Shown one piece after another: positions 31,640-43,611 of a stretch of DNA of 64,000 nt. The notes beneath the pieces are model-generated. The model saw only the letters and a list, made by a program, of their open reading frames with translations, made no database searches and had not been told where the DNA came from. The position numbers and the translations under genes were made by a program. Position 1 is the stretch's first letter. Each line of letters opens with the position of its first letter. The stretch covers positions 198,001,962-198,065,961 of the forward strand of contig CM077644.1 in the NCBI GenBank assembly GCA_039707465.1, given 5' to 3'. Source of the DNA: Rhabdophis nuchalis. Taxonomy: Eukaryota; Chordata; Lepidosauria; Squamata; Natricidae.

Positions 31640-32110
31640 AATATTTGGAGCTCAGGGTTGAAATTTGGGGTCCTTGGTACTCTCTGAGCTTGCTTGTGTT
31701 CTTGCAGATGTTTCATTACCCTAACCAGGTAACATCATCACCAGGAGCCATGGTGGTGCAGTGGTTAGAATGCAATACTGCAGGCTACGTCTGCTGGCTG
31801 ACTGCAATTTGGCAGTTCAAGTCTCACCAGGTTCAAGGTTGACTCAGCTTTCCATCCTTCTAAGGTCAGTAAAATAAGAACTCAGATTGTTGGGGGCGAA
31901 ATGCTGACTCTGTAAATTGCTTAGAGAGGGCTGTAAAGCACTGTGAAGTGGTGTATAAGTCTAAGTGCTATTGCTAGTAAGGAGGGTCGTTTGCTGTCAG
32001 TTTATCTTCTATTGACTTGCCTCTCTGTATGGGTAGGATGTGATCTTAGACATTCTATGTTTGGGCTGTTTACTGATGACTCTTGTATAAATGATTGAAT
32101 AAATGCCTAT
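31640..32110 (-). mobile_element. Penelope-like end with hammerhead-like motif, split by a SINE
   Basis: On the minus strand, GTGATGATGTTACC, GGGTAATGAAACATC and TGCAAGAACAC form a hammerhead-like segment (stem II GTTACC/GGTAAT, GAAA). Its first core base appears changed from C to G at the edge of the inserted SINE (about 31745-31975). The sequence right of the SINE (about 31976-32110) appears to continue the same element. Minus-strand CTCAGAGAGTACCAAGGAC lies downstream of the motif. Confidence 0.55.
31745..31975 (+). mobile_element. tRNA SINE, full length
   Basis: The head GCCATGGTGGTGCAGTGGTT with GCAGTTCAAGTCTCACC as box B is followed by GGTTGACTCAGCTTTCCATC, TTGTTGGGGGCGAAATGCTG and GTATAAGTCTAAGTGCTATT, ending in a TATTGCTA tail. 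It is the best copy of this SINE family here. Other copies are at 11.6, 19.5, 43.1 and 62.96 kb. I found no clean target duplication. Confidence 0.85.
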
Positions 32111-32114
32111 GGTC

Positions 32115-33095
32115 CCTTCTTTCTCTAGCTCTATGTTTAAATAGAACCCTTAACCTGTTTCCATATCAAAGCTATCAAATCTAGACAGCAATCATCTAAA
32201 GTTCTACATATCACACCTGGAAGACCTAGTTTATCTACATTTCTATTTAAAAAGATGATCTAATTTGATCTAAAGCATCTATAGAATTATTTGTTTTTGG
32301 GTATACATTTATAAATAATCCTAAAATTATGTCCTATGCTAGGCTACAGTATATTGATTTTGGTTTTAGCAAAATGTTACTAAAATCAGACAAGCAATTA
32401 TAAACAAGAGACTAGCACAAGTTGATATTTACAATGTTTTCCAGTGTGAGGGGAACAAATTGGAAAGTTGCAGGTAATATGCCTAGGAGTGAACTTACAA
32501 GCCTCACTGAACCAAAGTTTTAAACTAACATACTTGCAAAATGTGCCAGACATATTTCTAATGTGATGATGTGTGTCGGTATTTTCTGCAAAGTTTGTAC
32601 TCGATATGGATATATTTAGAGCAGGAAGAATGAGATAGTGGGAAATGAGGAATTGAAAGTAACAAATAGCTGAGAACTTCAAATGTGCACAGGTACTCAG
32701 AGAGTGACACTCAGTGACAGTCAATAAGAAAGTAAGAAAGAACAAGGAAGTGAAACTATGAAATACATAGGTCAGTAAAAAAGAAGGTATAAGTATGTGG
32801 GTTGAGATAGGAATGGGCTCCTTTGCCAAATAGCAATCCTTGCAGGACTTGCTATTTGCCATAAGGAACCCTTTGCAATGGTATTAATAGTATAAGTTTT
32901 GTTATGCAATTGCTATGTTGGCTTTTCGTGTTCCAAATTGCTCATGAAACAATGAACTTCTGATCTTAAAGTAAGATTTATTGCTTGTGGCTGCTTGTCC
33001 TTTCCCTTTGTTTTTTATCGGGATATTTTTATATTATCAGAAATGAGGCCTTAGAATTAGAATGGACAGTTGTCATAGAAGTATAGAAGATATAT
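32115..33095. other. Unassigned stretch, no feature seen
   Basis: An open frame of about 150 codons on the minus strand near 32.4-32.9 kb shows no recognisable domain and normal AT-rich composition, so I do not call it. Confidence 0.45.
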
Positions 33096-33102
33096 ATACA
33101 GG

Positions 33103-33485
33103 AATGCCAGCGGGCGACGCCCAGGGGAAGGGCCTTCTCTGTGGTGGGCCCAACTCTCTGGAACGACTTACCCCCCAAACTGAGAATGACCACGGACCTC
33201 TGTTCCTTCCGCCAGAACCTTAAAACTTATTTTTTCCAACAGGCCGGCCTGGCCTAGCTCACACCACCTAGCCTATAGTCTGCAGTAAAATTGTTTTAAA
33301 TTGGTTTTTAGGGATATTGTTTTAACCTATTTAAATTTTTTAGCACAGGGATACTAATTTAATCTGGTTTTATATTTTGTATATTGTTATGTTTATATAT
33401 GTTTTTTAAATTGCCTGTGCACCGCCCCGAGTCCCTTTTGGGAGAGGGTGCGGTATATAAATTTAATAAACTATAAACTAAACTA
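33103..33485 (+). mobile_element. L2-group LINE 3' fragment
   Basis: It encodes CQRATPRGRAFSVVGPTLWN-like sequence, then MTTDLCSFRQNLKTYFFQQ-like sequence, followed by the 3' untranslated region with CTGTGCACCGCCCCGAGTCC and a TTTAATAAACTATAAACT tail. Confidence 0.85.
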
Positions 33486-33494
33486 TAACTAGGA

Positions 33495-34440
33495 AGCGCG
33501 CTAGACAATTGAACCACTTCCACATGGTCTGCCTGCGTAGAATTCTGAGGATTTGGTAGCAGGACAAGGTGCCAGACACAGAAGTCCTCTCCAGAGCAGG
33601 CCTGCCATCTGTTCACACCCTGCTGATAAAAGCCCAGACTTGCTGGGCAGACCATGTTGCAAGGATGCCAGACTATCATAACTCTAAATAGCTCCTCTCT
33701 GGTGAGCTGTCTCATGGAAAGCGATTGCACAGGGGCAAAGGAAGTGATACAAAGACATGTTAAAAGTCTCCTTCAAATCCCTGGATATTGATACCTCTTC
33801 CTGGGAAACCCTGGCACAAGATTGATTGACATGATGCACACTGATCCACCAAGGCTGCCAGGCATCTGAGGGCAGAAGAACAATTATAGCACAAGAGAAC
33901 ACTTTACACAGCAGAGGTGCAAATTCTGCAACAATGGTGCCCACACATGTCTGCCCAACATTTGGCAGAACGTTTCATGCCCATATATGCAAGGGGTGGG
34001 TTGTTTTCTGCATTACTGCCGGTTTGATGCATGCAAAAAATTTGCTTGTGCTGCTTTGTTCTCATGCACGGCATATGCATGCTGCACGTATGTGCACATT
34101 TGCACAAAAATAGATCTGTGCATGCATAAAATGTTTAAAAAAGAAAAATAATGTGCAATTACAATTGTTCTGCACATGAGCAGAACTGAAAATCAAGATG
34201 GCGGCCCCGTAGGAGAACTGGTTCAGGGAGTGGGGCAGGCCTGGGTCGCTGCTGGTTCCAGCAACCCAGGCCGCCAAACCACTACCTGTTCAGCAGAACC
34301 AGTCGAAAGCGGTAGGAACCCACCTCTGGTATAGGCCTTACCAGCCACCTGCAGACACATTGTGGACATCCCACAATCTGTTAGTTGTCAAGGTCCTCTT
34401 CGAACACGATGGACAAATATCATCATACAACATCATACAG
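33495..34440 (+). mobile_element. RTE/BovB-type LINE ORF2 C-terminal fragment
   Basis: The plus-strand translation gives LNHFHMVCLRRILRIW, a TAG stop, QDKVPDTEVLSRAGLPSVHT and KAQTCWADHVARMPD. This is the LRRIL-WQD-VPDTEVL signature near the C-terminus of RTE/BovB-type LINE proteins. A worn downstream part (CKFCNNGAHTC, PATCRHIVD) may be the terminal zinc-finger region. The tryptophan of WQD is a stop. A hAT-like element interrupts it at about 33990-34328. Confidence 0.68.
33990..34328. mobile_element. hAT-like non-autonomous element in LINE
   Basis: The ends CAAGGGGTGGGTTG and GGTAGGAACCCACCTCTG, with internal CATTACTGCCGGTTTGATGC and AATCAAGATGGCGGCC, match the copies at 7.9 and 12.4 kb. 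The flanking 8-bp sequences do not match well, so the insertion site has decayed. Confidence 0.75.
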
Positions 34441-34442
34441 CT

Positions 34443-34870
34443 ATATACGAGACCGCCTCCTGCCCCATATATCCCTTCGTCCGGTCCGCTCCCACAGAGC
34501 GGGCCTACTCCGGGTGCCGTCGGCCGGGCAATGCCGGCTGGCGACACCCAGGGGAAGAGCCTTCTCTGTGGCGGGCCCGGCCCTCTGGAACGACCTACCC
34601 CCCGACCTTCGCACTACCTTGGACCTCCGCCTCTTCCGCCAACGTCTTAAGACGTACTTATTACAACAAGCCGGCCTAGGATAGCCCCCCGCATCTGACT
34701 TTTAAATATAAATTATAATTTGGTTACGGTTTTAATAACGGGTTTTAGCACGGGTGAATTAATTTAATATATTTTTAATTGATGTATATTGTATTTATGG
34801 TTTTATATAATGCCTGTGCGCCGCCCTGGGTCCTAACAAGGGTATAAATTTAATAAAATAAAAATAAATA
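34443..34870 (+). mobile_element. L2-group LINE 3' fragment
   Basis: The frame is open from IRDRLLPHISLRPVRSHRAG to QRLKTYLLQQAGLG (stop at about 34682), 5'-truncated. The 3' untranslated region keeps GCCTGTGCGCCGCCCTGGG, and the tail is ATAAAATAAAAATAAATAAA. One of the best preserved copies of the AGQCRLATPRGR subfamily. Confidence 0.88.
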
Positions 34871-34879
34871 AATATTTAA

Positions 34880-36790
34880 GATGAAGCAATGTTCAGCTTT
34901 CAAAAAGTGAAAAATAGCTGCCTCCTTTGATCAAAAGTAAGGGGGTATGGCTCAAGGAAGACTGATCTGAAAAGACCAGAGTGGATATAAAACACTGTAG
35001 ATTTATGCTTGATGCTATCCAAGCCTATAGTGACCCTTCCTCCATAGCACACTTTTACTAGCAAGCTAATCTAGTCAAATTCCATTGCTGCTGATCATTT
35101 GGGCAGTACACAATTACACTTATTGAATCAATCAAGTTATTATTTTTTTCCAGGAGTGCTACATATCCAGTAGGTTTCTCTGACAGATAAGTTCTTGTGA
35201 GTCATGTTCTTAGCAGCTTTATACTGGCCAGCAGAAAGCAATAGGTGTGGCTTGGTCAGCACAGCCAGTATGTTGTCAACACAGAGTCCTATCTTACTTT
35301 TTAAACTGTTCTTTCTCCTTTTCTTGGAGGATCAAGTAGCCCAAACATGTCAAATGAGATTTCCTATAACATGGTTGATTGGATGGAATTAATTGGATCC
35401 TGCACATGGCAAGTTCTAAGTTAAATGTATTCCATGGATGTTACTTGACTGAGCCAGTTCACTCCCTTCTTATGTTCTCCAATGCTTTATTGGCTTAGTT
35501 GAGTGTGTTACAATAAAAGAATCAATACGTGTTGTCTGGCTTGGTTTAGAGATTAAAGGTTCTCTCTGCACATTTTGCTATATATTTGGAGACTACACAA
35601 ACTATTACACCAGGTTTTAAAAATACATCGTATTAATCATTATAAACAGATTAGTTTCATAAATATAATTTTTAAAAAGAGGAAGATTAATTTCCCTCTT
35701 TAGATAAACATTTCTCAACATTTTTTTAAAAAAGATCCCTTACCAAATGAATTATCAGAAAAGTATATAATATTTCATAAACTACGCCCCCTAAAAATCA
35801 TACCAACTGATTTATGGCTCAGATTTACTTTTTAAATCCTGAACAAGAGCTATTAAAAACCCATTCCTAAGGGTACATTTTTATTATAAACAGATGGGGA
35901 CTCTCATTCTTTCATGAAATATGGTTCTTGTTTCACCTTTCTTTATTCATTAGATATCTGTTGGGACTTATAGTGGGTCATTTGAAGGTTTAATCCCTTA
36001 TTCTTGGTTCCCATTGTCATCAGTTCCCGTATTCGTGGATGCATTCTTTATCTCCCTTGATTATGATAATTATTCGTATGTAAACACTAGTTGATCTGTT
36101 TCCATGAGTGCACACAATCTCCTTTATTTCCTGTCTACTTTGCCCTAATAAATACAGCATTCTTTTTCAGAAAAGGGAGGACACTTGATTTTTTCCCCCT
36201 TGCCTCATTTTTCAAGCAGAGTTTCATGACATTTCAAATTTTTAAGTAAACAAAAAGTTCTATTTTTCATCGTGACAGCAAAGAGCAATGATATATGGAC
36301 CTGCAACATGTAATGGTTTATCCCTGATGATAGCCAAAGAAGCCCCCATATATATTTAAGAGAAGTTGAAACCATTTGTTTTGGCTCAGTATTCTTTTTT
36401 TGTCCTACAGCTTTACGCTATTTTTTCATGTTTCTCTTAAAATATACATGACTGTCATAAGTAGCCTCAGAAATGCCCAGGTATTTCTTAAATTAGTGCA
36501 GTGCATGATATGTTATTACATGCATTTCTTTGCTTTTTTAATATTTATATTTCTTATTGAAAAGTTGCAGATCAACCAGGCTTGGAAATTCCAAAGATGC
36601 TTTTTCAAAAAGCAACTGGACTTTGTTTTCCCTTGAAGAGATTTTCTTTCCTGTGCAATTCAATGGGGATTTACCAGTACAGTGTATTCAATCGCATTTT
36701 AAGATTCCATTAGCTGTTTTTGTTTTTATTATCACACTCCAGAAAATTTCTAGAATCAGCCTCTATGATATTTATTTTATAAACTTATTT
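34880..36790. other. Unassigned AT-rich stretch
   Basis: No supported gene, RNA or repeat family. Confidence 0.5.
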
Positions 36791-36799
36791 AACCTACTT

Positions 36800-37006
36800 C
36801 GGGCCAGGAGAACCAATAAATGGCCCCCAGAAGCAGGAAACAGATCGTTTCTGAACTTCTGGTTGGCCCATTGGGGCTGTTTTTCACCTTCCCCAAGAAA
36901 GCCTCCAGAGGCTGGGTAGGGGGTCGCATACACATGCACAGGAGCTGACATGCCACCAAATATTGCTCCATGGGTCACCTGTGGCATGTGTGCTATGGGT
37001 TTGCCA
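36800..37006. mobile_element. Fragment of a hAT-like element
   Basis: The right end GTGGCATGTGTGCTATGGGT, TTGCCATAGCGG resembles the complement of a CAGTGATGGCGAACC terminus seen in reptile hAT elements. The left end is not defined. Confidence 0.45.
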
Positions 37007-37024
37007 TAGCGGATATATACTGAA

Positions 37025-37245
37025 CCTGTGCATATATATTTTTTCTCGCCTTACTTTTTTCACCATTCAATTTCATTTTGTTAGATAGCACCCAATGTTC
37101 AAGTCTGTCAAAATCCTTCTGTATCTTAAGCCTATCTTCTGGCATGTTGGCTATTCCCGCCAGCTTGGTGTCATCGGCAAATTTGTTGAGTTCTATCACC
37201 TCATCCAAGTCATTGATGAAGATGTTGAAGAGTACAGGGCTTAAA
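37025..37245 (-). mobile_element. CR1 reverse-transcriptase fragment
   Basis: The minus strand encodes LFNIFINDLDEVIEL, NKFADDTKLAGIANMPEDR and DRLEHWVLSNKMKLNGEKSK. FADD is RT motif C, and the following segment fits CR1. Only this part of the RT domain is left; no endonuclease or 3' end adjoins it. Confidence 0.82.
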
Positions 37246-37584
37246 TATGATGGTTGGGATTAATAAGAGTTATTTAATTCCTGAATGGTTGTAATTCAGC
37301 TCTCCTACCTGATTACAATACTGATTTCTAAAGGAAGGAGTGATAATATTTGTAAATGAATGGCTAAGGGTAATATGGTGTTACCAACTTGACATTATTC
37401 TTGACGAAGAATGGCAGGGCAGAACATCATTGCCCCTGATATAAGAATGTTCCCATCCTTCATATTCCTAAGGAATTCCGTCAAAATATGGTTGTGTCAA
37501 CAGCATGAGATATCTCCAGGAAGTGGCAAATTAGTGAGTTTACCATATTGTCCATAACTTTAAACCTTCCGATAGACTCTGACT

Positions 37585-37705
37585 AGTAACATCAACAAAG
37601 TGTTTTAACAGTATATATTTTTCAATTTTATTTCATCTTTTGTTTTTATTGTATGCTGCCCACATTCTGTGATGTTGGCTATATGAATATGAATTAAATA
37701 TGTAA
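37585..37705 (+). mobile_element. Possible LINE 3'-end fragment
   Basis: TTTTTATTGTATGCTGCCCA, then GTGATGTTGGCTATATGAAT and GAATTAAATATG, resembles the 3' box and tail of an old CR1/L2 LINE. Confidence 0.45.
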
Positions 37706-37709
37706 AATG

Positions 37710-40280
37710 TCATTTCATACTCAGGTAAAGGATCAAATATGCAAAGCCATCATATTGTGTCATGGAAAAAAAATCTTTTCAATATACTAATTAGAGAAGA
37801 TGTTATGTGTAAGAAAAGTCAATACCATTTCTGAAATCTAATATGGTATAACAAAGAAAAATATATTACTATCACCCTTTTCAGGAAAGCTATTTCAATA
37901 AACAGTATAGTGAGATTTCAGATGCTCTATTTGCAGCAAGGTATAATAATAGAATTTTAAAAGCCTATCCAATTTTCTCTTGGTCTTATTGTAGATTTGG
38001 ATCATTTTCTTCAATACATGAATGAAAATATATGATGTTTTTAACTCATTTGTTTAGGTGGGTTCCCTTTATCTATCTTTAAGATGTGTGTGGAGAATAC
38101 AGATCACATTTTAAGTTATATTTTTGAAGAAATATTTGAAAATTCAAAAGGGTTCACAAAATTTTAAGCACCACTATGTGTATATGCGTGCATTGATGCA
38201 GAATGTATCAGCTCTTGCCTTAAAGTGGTTTCCTAAGGAAAAGTATAAACATCCTTCCAGTTTCTTAAAAATACATTTGACATAGTATAACAAAAGCATT
38301 TACTACCAGAAACTGGGTTATGAATAACAAGATTTCTGTTCAAGTTTATAACTATATTCAAAAAATATATATATCCAGATGCCTTTTAAGATAGCATCTG
38401 CATGATCCATCATGCCAATTATTATTCTGGGATGGTGTGTGTGTAATCCAGTAAAAGGTATGCAATGTTGTCTGTTTTAGGATTGCTTATGCAAATGCCA
38501 CTCGAAGAAGTGAAAAGGAATTTGAAAAACATATCAAAAGAAGGCATGCATATATTTGTCTGCCCAAAGGTTAAATCAAAATGATGCAATTAATAAGACA
38601 CTGGGGAGATGAGTTTATTGGGCTGGCAGTTTTTTGTAGGCAATAGAGTCATCTGGTGCTTATAGGAAAATGAAATGAGGAGATGATAGCTGTATTCACC
38701 TTAAGCATGGGTTGCATAACATTGGAGCCCTCTAGCCAATTTCCGTGTAAAAGAAATTATGTGTGTGTGTGTTGAGTAATAGGAATTAAAACAAGGTTGT
38801 TTTAACAAGGTTATCAAGACTGCGGTTCCATTACTGTGAGCATCTTCTGTTACAGAAGTCCAACATGACCATCCTTCCCCACCCATGTCCTTGAACACTG
38901 TTCCATAACTTAACAAACACATTTGTCTATTGGAGTATCAAGAAAGTATCCATGCAGAGTAAATATTACACTGACCTACTATATATGTTACACTATAAAT
39001 TGTGAAGGACAGGATGAAGGAACAGGATTGAAATTTGTGAGTGATAGAAAATATCTCTTAATTTGAATAAGCTTAAATATCGTGTATAGTGAAAAAAACA
39101 GCTAATAATTCGCAAACACACAAACATACACATTATGGAAAATTGCTTTTTCCATTTTATTTTCAGAACGATTGAAAGTGTCCTTTCACTTTCTCTAATG
39201 GGAGCTTCATTTTAGCTTCATATGTTAGAAGTTGTGAAGAGTGATATCACTTATGTTTGTGGCTATACATCTTTCCCTTTTTCTGAATCCTTCATGGCAT
39301 CCCGTAGTTTTCACTGGAAAGTTCCCTCCAGAAATCTTCCTTTGGGGTTTACACAAGAATTCAGGGAGACAGCAAATTGGTAGAAACATGAATGTTCATT
39401 AAAAGAGAGACAAGCACATCTTAACTACTTCCCAAATAAATAAGGCCAAAAACCTTGAATGGTGATTGAATGAGTACTTCATTAACCTGTATGCCTTTTG
39501 CATAAGCAGTTGCAAAATCTTCATACATCTTTCAATACTAGTATACAATTGTTGGGGGGGGGGGGGGAAGACATCCTTCTTGGGAATAATACTGAATTAA
39601 TGGAATGCTCTTTCCAAAGAGACCATTCTGACTGGTCAAGCCCAATTTTATTTAGTCTGCTATTTTAATAAATGTCTAATTTGATGATGGTGTCTTTTAA
39701 AATGCCTTGCAGTTGACTTTTATATTTTTAATATTTTAGCGCACAGTGCTCTATGAAATTATTATTGGTTCATCACACATCTACCAGATGTACAGATTAG
39801 ATTTGGCATTTTCATTTACCTATCAAGTCCTCTCCAAAAATCTGGGATGGACAGATGTGGATGTTTGAGGGGGTTACAGATATTGTTTCAGGATGTAAGC
39901 TGTTCCACATAAAGCTGCCTTTTGCAATTGACTGATGGTGAATTTGTCAATGTCATTGGTGTTCAAGTGGCACTCCAGTTGTTGTTGTTGTTGATGATGA
40001 TGATGATGCAAACTTTTGAAAGACTTAAAAATTCAAACCAAATGTAGAAAAAAAGGATAGTATAAAGTGGCTTAAAAATTAATAATAAATAAAATGTAAG
40101 CTCCAGATAGATAGAAAAAATCAATCATATTTCCCCTCTGTGATGTTATCTTTGTATTGTGTATAAGATAACTTTAAATGAAACATAACAATATTTGACC
40201 CAACCATGATTATTACCTGCTAGTCTTATTAACAGCAGCATTTTGGATAGATAGAAAAATTGAGGAGGGATTCCACAATA
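37710..40280. other. Unassigned AT-rich stretch
   Basis: I see only a G run (39552-39567) and a GTT/GAT microsatellite (39979-40009). No gene is supported. Confidence 0.5.
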
Positions 40281-40292
40281 ATACAGTTCTAG

Positions 40293-40578
40293 CAGTGGTA
40301 CGGTTCAAAATTTTTTACTACCGGTTCTGTGGGTGTGACTTTGTGGGCGTGGTGTGACTATGTGGGTGGCAGGGGAAGGATACTGCAAAATCCCCATTCC
40401 CTCTCCACCATACTAACCTACTTTCCAGCTCCATTCTCCTGCTCAGGACAACAAAAGAAGATCAGCTGGGAGGCTGGGAGACAGAGTGGGCCAGCCTATT
40501 TGCCCATTCTCCAAACTACTCAAAATTTCCACTACCGGTTCTCCAGAATCTGCCAGAACTGGCTGAAGACCACCTCTG
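40293..40578. mobile_element. Non-autonomous hAT element, 286 bp
   Basis: It begins CAGTGGTACGGTTC, ends GACCACCTCTG, and is flanked by an exact 8-bp duplication AGTTCTAG (40285-40292 and 40579-40586). It is the same family as 2147-2437 in opposite orientation (AAATTTTTTACTACCGG, CAAACTACTCAAAATTTCC). No coding content. Confidence 0.92.
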
Positions 40579-40643
40579 AGTTCTAGGAAGAGATAACTTT
40601 GTGAGAGCCTAAAAACTCATGAAAATAGTAACATCATTGTTGA

Positions 40644-40682
40644 GGAAGGAAGGAAGGAAGGAAGGAAGGAAGGAAGGAAGGC
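40644..40682. repeat. (GGAA)n microsatellite
   Basis: About nine pure GGAA units. Confidence 0.92.
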
Positions 40683-40689
40683 CTCATGT

Positions 40690-42845
40690 ACATAATAGGG
40701 ATTGCCAGCCTTGTACATTATATTTCATTCTATTTTCTTTTTATACATTCTCCTGTTTATGAAGCAAAGTTGAGAACATTAGCAAGCTCTTATACGAAGC
40801 TCTCACTCATCTGCCACATTTGAAGAGATGCTAGTATTCTCAGAATAGAAAAGAATGTGTTGCATTTGCAGGACATGGAGCTATTCATGATGAGGAGCCT
40901 AACAGAAAAAAAGAAATGTGAAGTATAATTCAACTTCATATCTGAATATGCCCAAGGATTCTGATATAGACTTTTAAAAGGTGTTCAGAACCAAAAGGTG
41001 AACAAAAGCATAGCATAGCTTTCTAATATCTTTTCCCCTCTTGCATTGCACTCTTGATGTAGCTCAGAAGATTTTTTTTTGGCTTTTGCTATGAACAAAG
41101 CAGAATAGTTAAGAACTAAGCAAGTAGTTCTGAAAGTCCCATCAAGATCATGACTTTATTCCAAAGCTTTGGCATAAGTAGTACTAGCTATGCTAAGAAC
41201 TGAAATAGTCAGTAATACCCCAATTCCTTGTTTTGTTTCACCCATTTACAATAGGCATTATAAATCTGTTCCTTCCCTGTTTCAGTTTCAACTCCATTGC
41301 AATCGTTTTCAAAGCCAAAGCAACAAACTAAAATAGAATATTTCAGTGGCAAATGGTTATCATAGTGCAGACATAAATAAAAAAAATAAAGTCCAACAAC
41401 ATCAATACTCTCTATTTTGGAAGCCAAAATGAGTAAAACAACCCAAAACAAACCCTTATTTAATGGATTAACAGCACGAGTTCACTATATGCACAATATA
41501 TTTAATGATGCTATCACTAATCCTTAAAGTGAATCATCATCATCATGAATTAAATTGGGAATATGGTACGTTAGGATTGGAAACGGTCAATATTCAGTTC
41601 ATTAGCATGTTCACATTGAAATAATTTCCATTACAGAGTAGTCATGATCATGCAACATGTGAAATGGTGATAACATGTGTGGATATATTATTACTGTATT
41701 TATGCATGAAAAAGGATATTTTTGGTTAAAAAAAAATAGATGCGATTTTCTGTCATTAAACCATTGTGATCAATCTAACTGCTTTAAAACTGATGTGGTT
41801 TTAAAAGTACCAAAAAGCTTCTCAATTCATTTATTGGCATCACACAATATAGACACAATACAGATAAAAATGAAAAAAATTTCCTTGAAGGAAAATGGCT
41901 TTCAGTATAGGAGAGGATTGTATGATAGTATCTAAAGTCCTACAGGATCATTTATTACACTATCATATTTATGATGCTCATCCTCTTTTTCTCTTGGTTG
42001 ATTTCATTTGTTCTTTGCCACCAAGCTGAACAGGAGGTAATCCAGGATAGCAGGATTTTATATTCTACAGAGATACAGGGGCTTTTACAGTAATCCAGGC
42101 ATCTTTTCCTTTTGAGTTGCAAATACTGCAGAACTGTTTTTTGAGCCTGTATGCTCTTTCACTTAAACAGGACCATCTCTACATGTCTAAACAGGATCAC
42201 ACTCATGTCACAAACACTGAGATGCTTCCAGGTTGAAAGGATTAGATAGTGACATCACCATTGCCTGGGGGATATCTAATTAGGGAGGACTTTTTTTTTT
42301 CATGTCCCTGAAAGGAGCTGGCATGAAAGATGAGAGCTCATCGTGCCCCAGGACAGCACTCAAGTTAGCAAGCCCACTTCTTTCCATATAGGACAATATT
42401 TAACTGTATTGCAACATCTGAACTTTTAGTGATGACCATTATTGAAAAAAACAATCCAATATCCAAATCATTTTGCCAAGGATAATTCTGCACATGTTGC
42501 TTTCCCTCCATGCCATCAAACCCCACTGATAAAGGTTTCAGTCCATATCTTGGAAAATCAACAGCAATAGAAGTGTTCCCTTCAAAATGACATTGATTAA
42601 CCATTGTTGCAATACATTATTGGTATGAATGGCATGGATTGAGCTAGCCATAATAATTATGGGAACAACAGATTGATTTGATGTGAGAAACATGGTGAAC
42701 ATAGAAGTCAAGCCAATTTCACAATTCTTCTTTGGTGGTTACATGGGGCCCTTTTCCAAACTCAGAGAGCACCAAGAACTCAACAGATTGATTTATAGCT
42801 AGTTCAGAGATTGATTGTTTCATTAGATCAAGAGATTATTTGCAT
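40690..42845. other. Unassigned AT-rich stretch
   Basis: No supported gene or recognised repeat. Confidence 0.5.
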
Positions 42846-42849
42846 GATC

Positions 42850-43605
42850 ACTACATTCTAATAGTTAATTCTGGGAGGATGAATTATCTCACCTGGTGGT
42901 TTAATCTAAATGTTAAATAGGAGTAAACAGAGCCTTGTGGCACCCCACAAAGCAGAAGCCAAAGGCTGGACTTCTCTCCCCACCCTCATCCCCACAAAAA
43001 CTGAAACCAACTTCAGAGAAGAAAACTAATCAAGAATTATGGCTTCCATTGCCGACCTTTTTCACCAGTCTGGAAGAATACTATGATTGATGGCATAAAA
43101 AAAAAATCACAGAGAGGCTAATGATGGCCAATAGTATATAGCAATAGCAGTTAGACATATATACCACTTCATAGTGCTTTGCAGCCCTATGTTTGCAGTT
43201 TAGAGTCAGCATATTGCTTCCGATGATCTAGGTTCTTACTTTACTGACCGTGTAAGAATGGAAGACCTTGTCAACCTTGAACTGATGAGAATTGAACTGC
43301 AGGCGGTTAGCAGAATTAGCCTGCAATATTGAATTCTAACCACTGTGCCACCATGGCTCCTAGATGGATATTCTTTCCCATGTCAGGTCCAACAGAGGCC
43401 ATCCATAAAGTATGATCAATGCCATCTTGGTACTAAATCTCATCCACAGTGCAATGGATCCAGAAAAACACTAGCCTGTCCTCTCAAAATAGTATTTCTC
43501 AAAAAAGCAATATGAATGTTAGATGAAAATTGTCCAGTATTGCTGGATCGAGATGAACACTTGCCACCCCTACTTTAAAACAGATGGAAATGCCCCTTCC
43601 TGCAA
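42850..43605 (-). mobile_element. Ancient LINE fragment split by a SINE
   Basis: Plus-strand GAGCCTTGTGGCACCCCACA resembles the antisense of an ORF2 stretch in L2/CR1 LINEs. Similar worn sequence resumes right of the SINE. The family call rests on short matches. Confidence 0.4.
43140..43368 (-). mobile_element. tRNA SINE, near full length
   Basis: The reverse-strand copy starts at the tail (ATAGCAATAGCAGTTAGACA) and ends at the tRNA-like head (CTAACCACTGTGCCACCATG). The middle (TCAACCTTGAACTGATGAGA) is more diverged than in the 31.75 kb copy. Confidence 0.82.
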
Positions 43606-43611
43606 GAAAGT

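Noticed and set aside
32398..32862. Open frame of 154 codons on the minus strand
   Set aside because: No domain, no conserved motif, no codon bias, and no upstream or downstream gene context. The length is possible by chance in 64 kb read in six frames.
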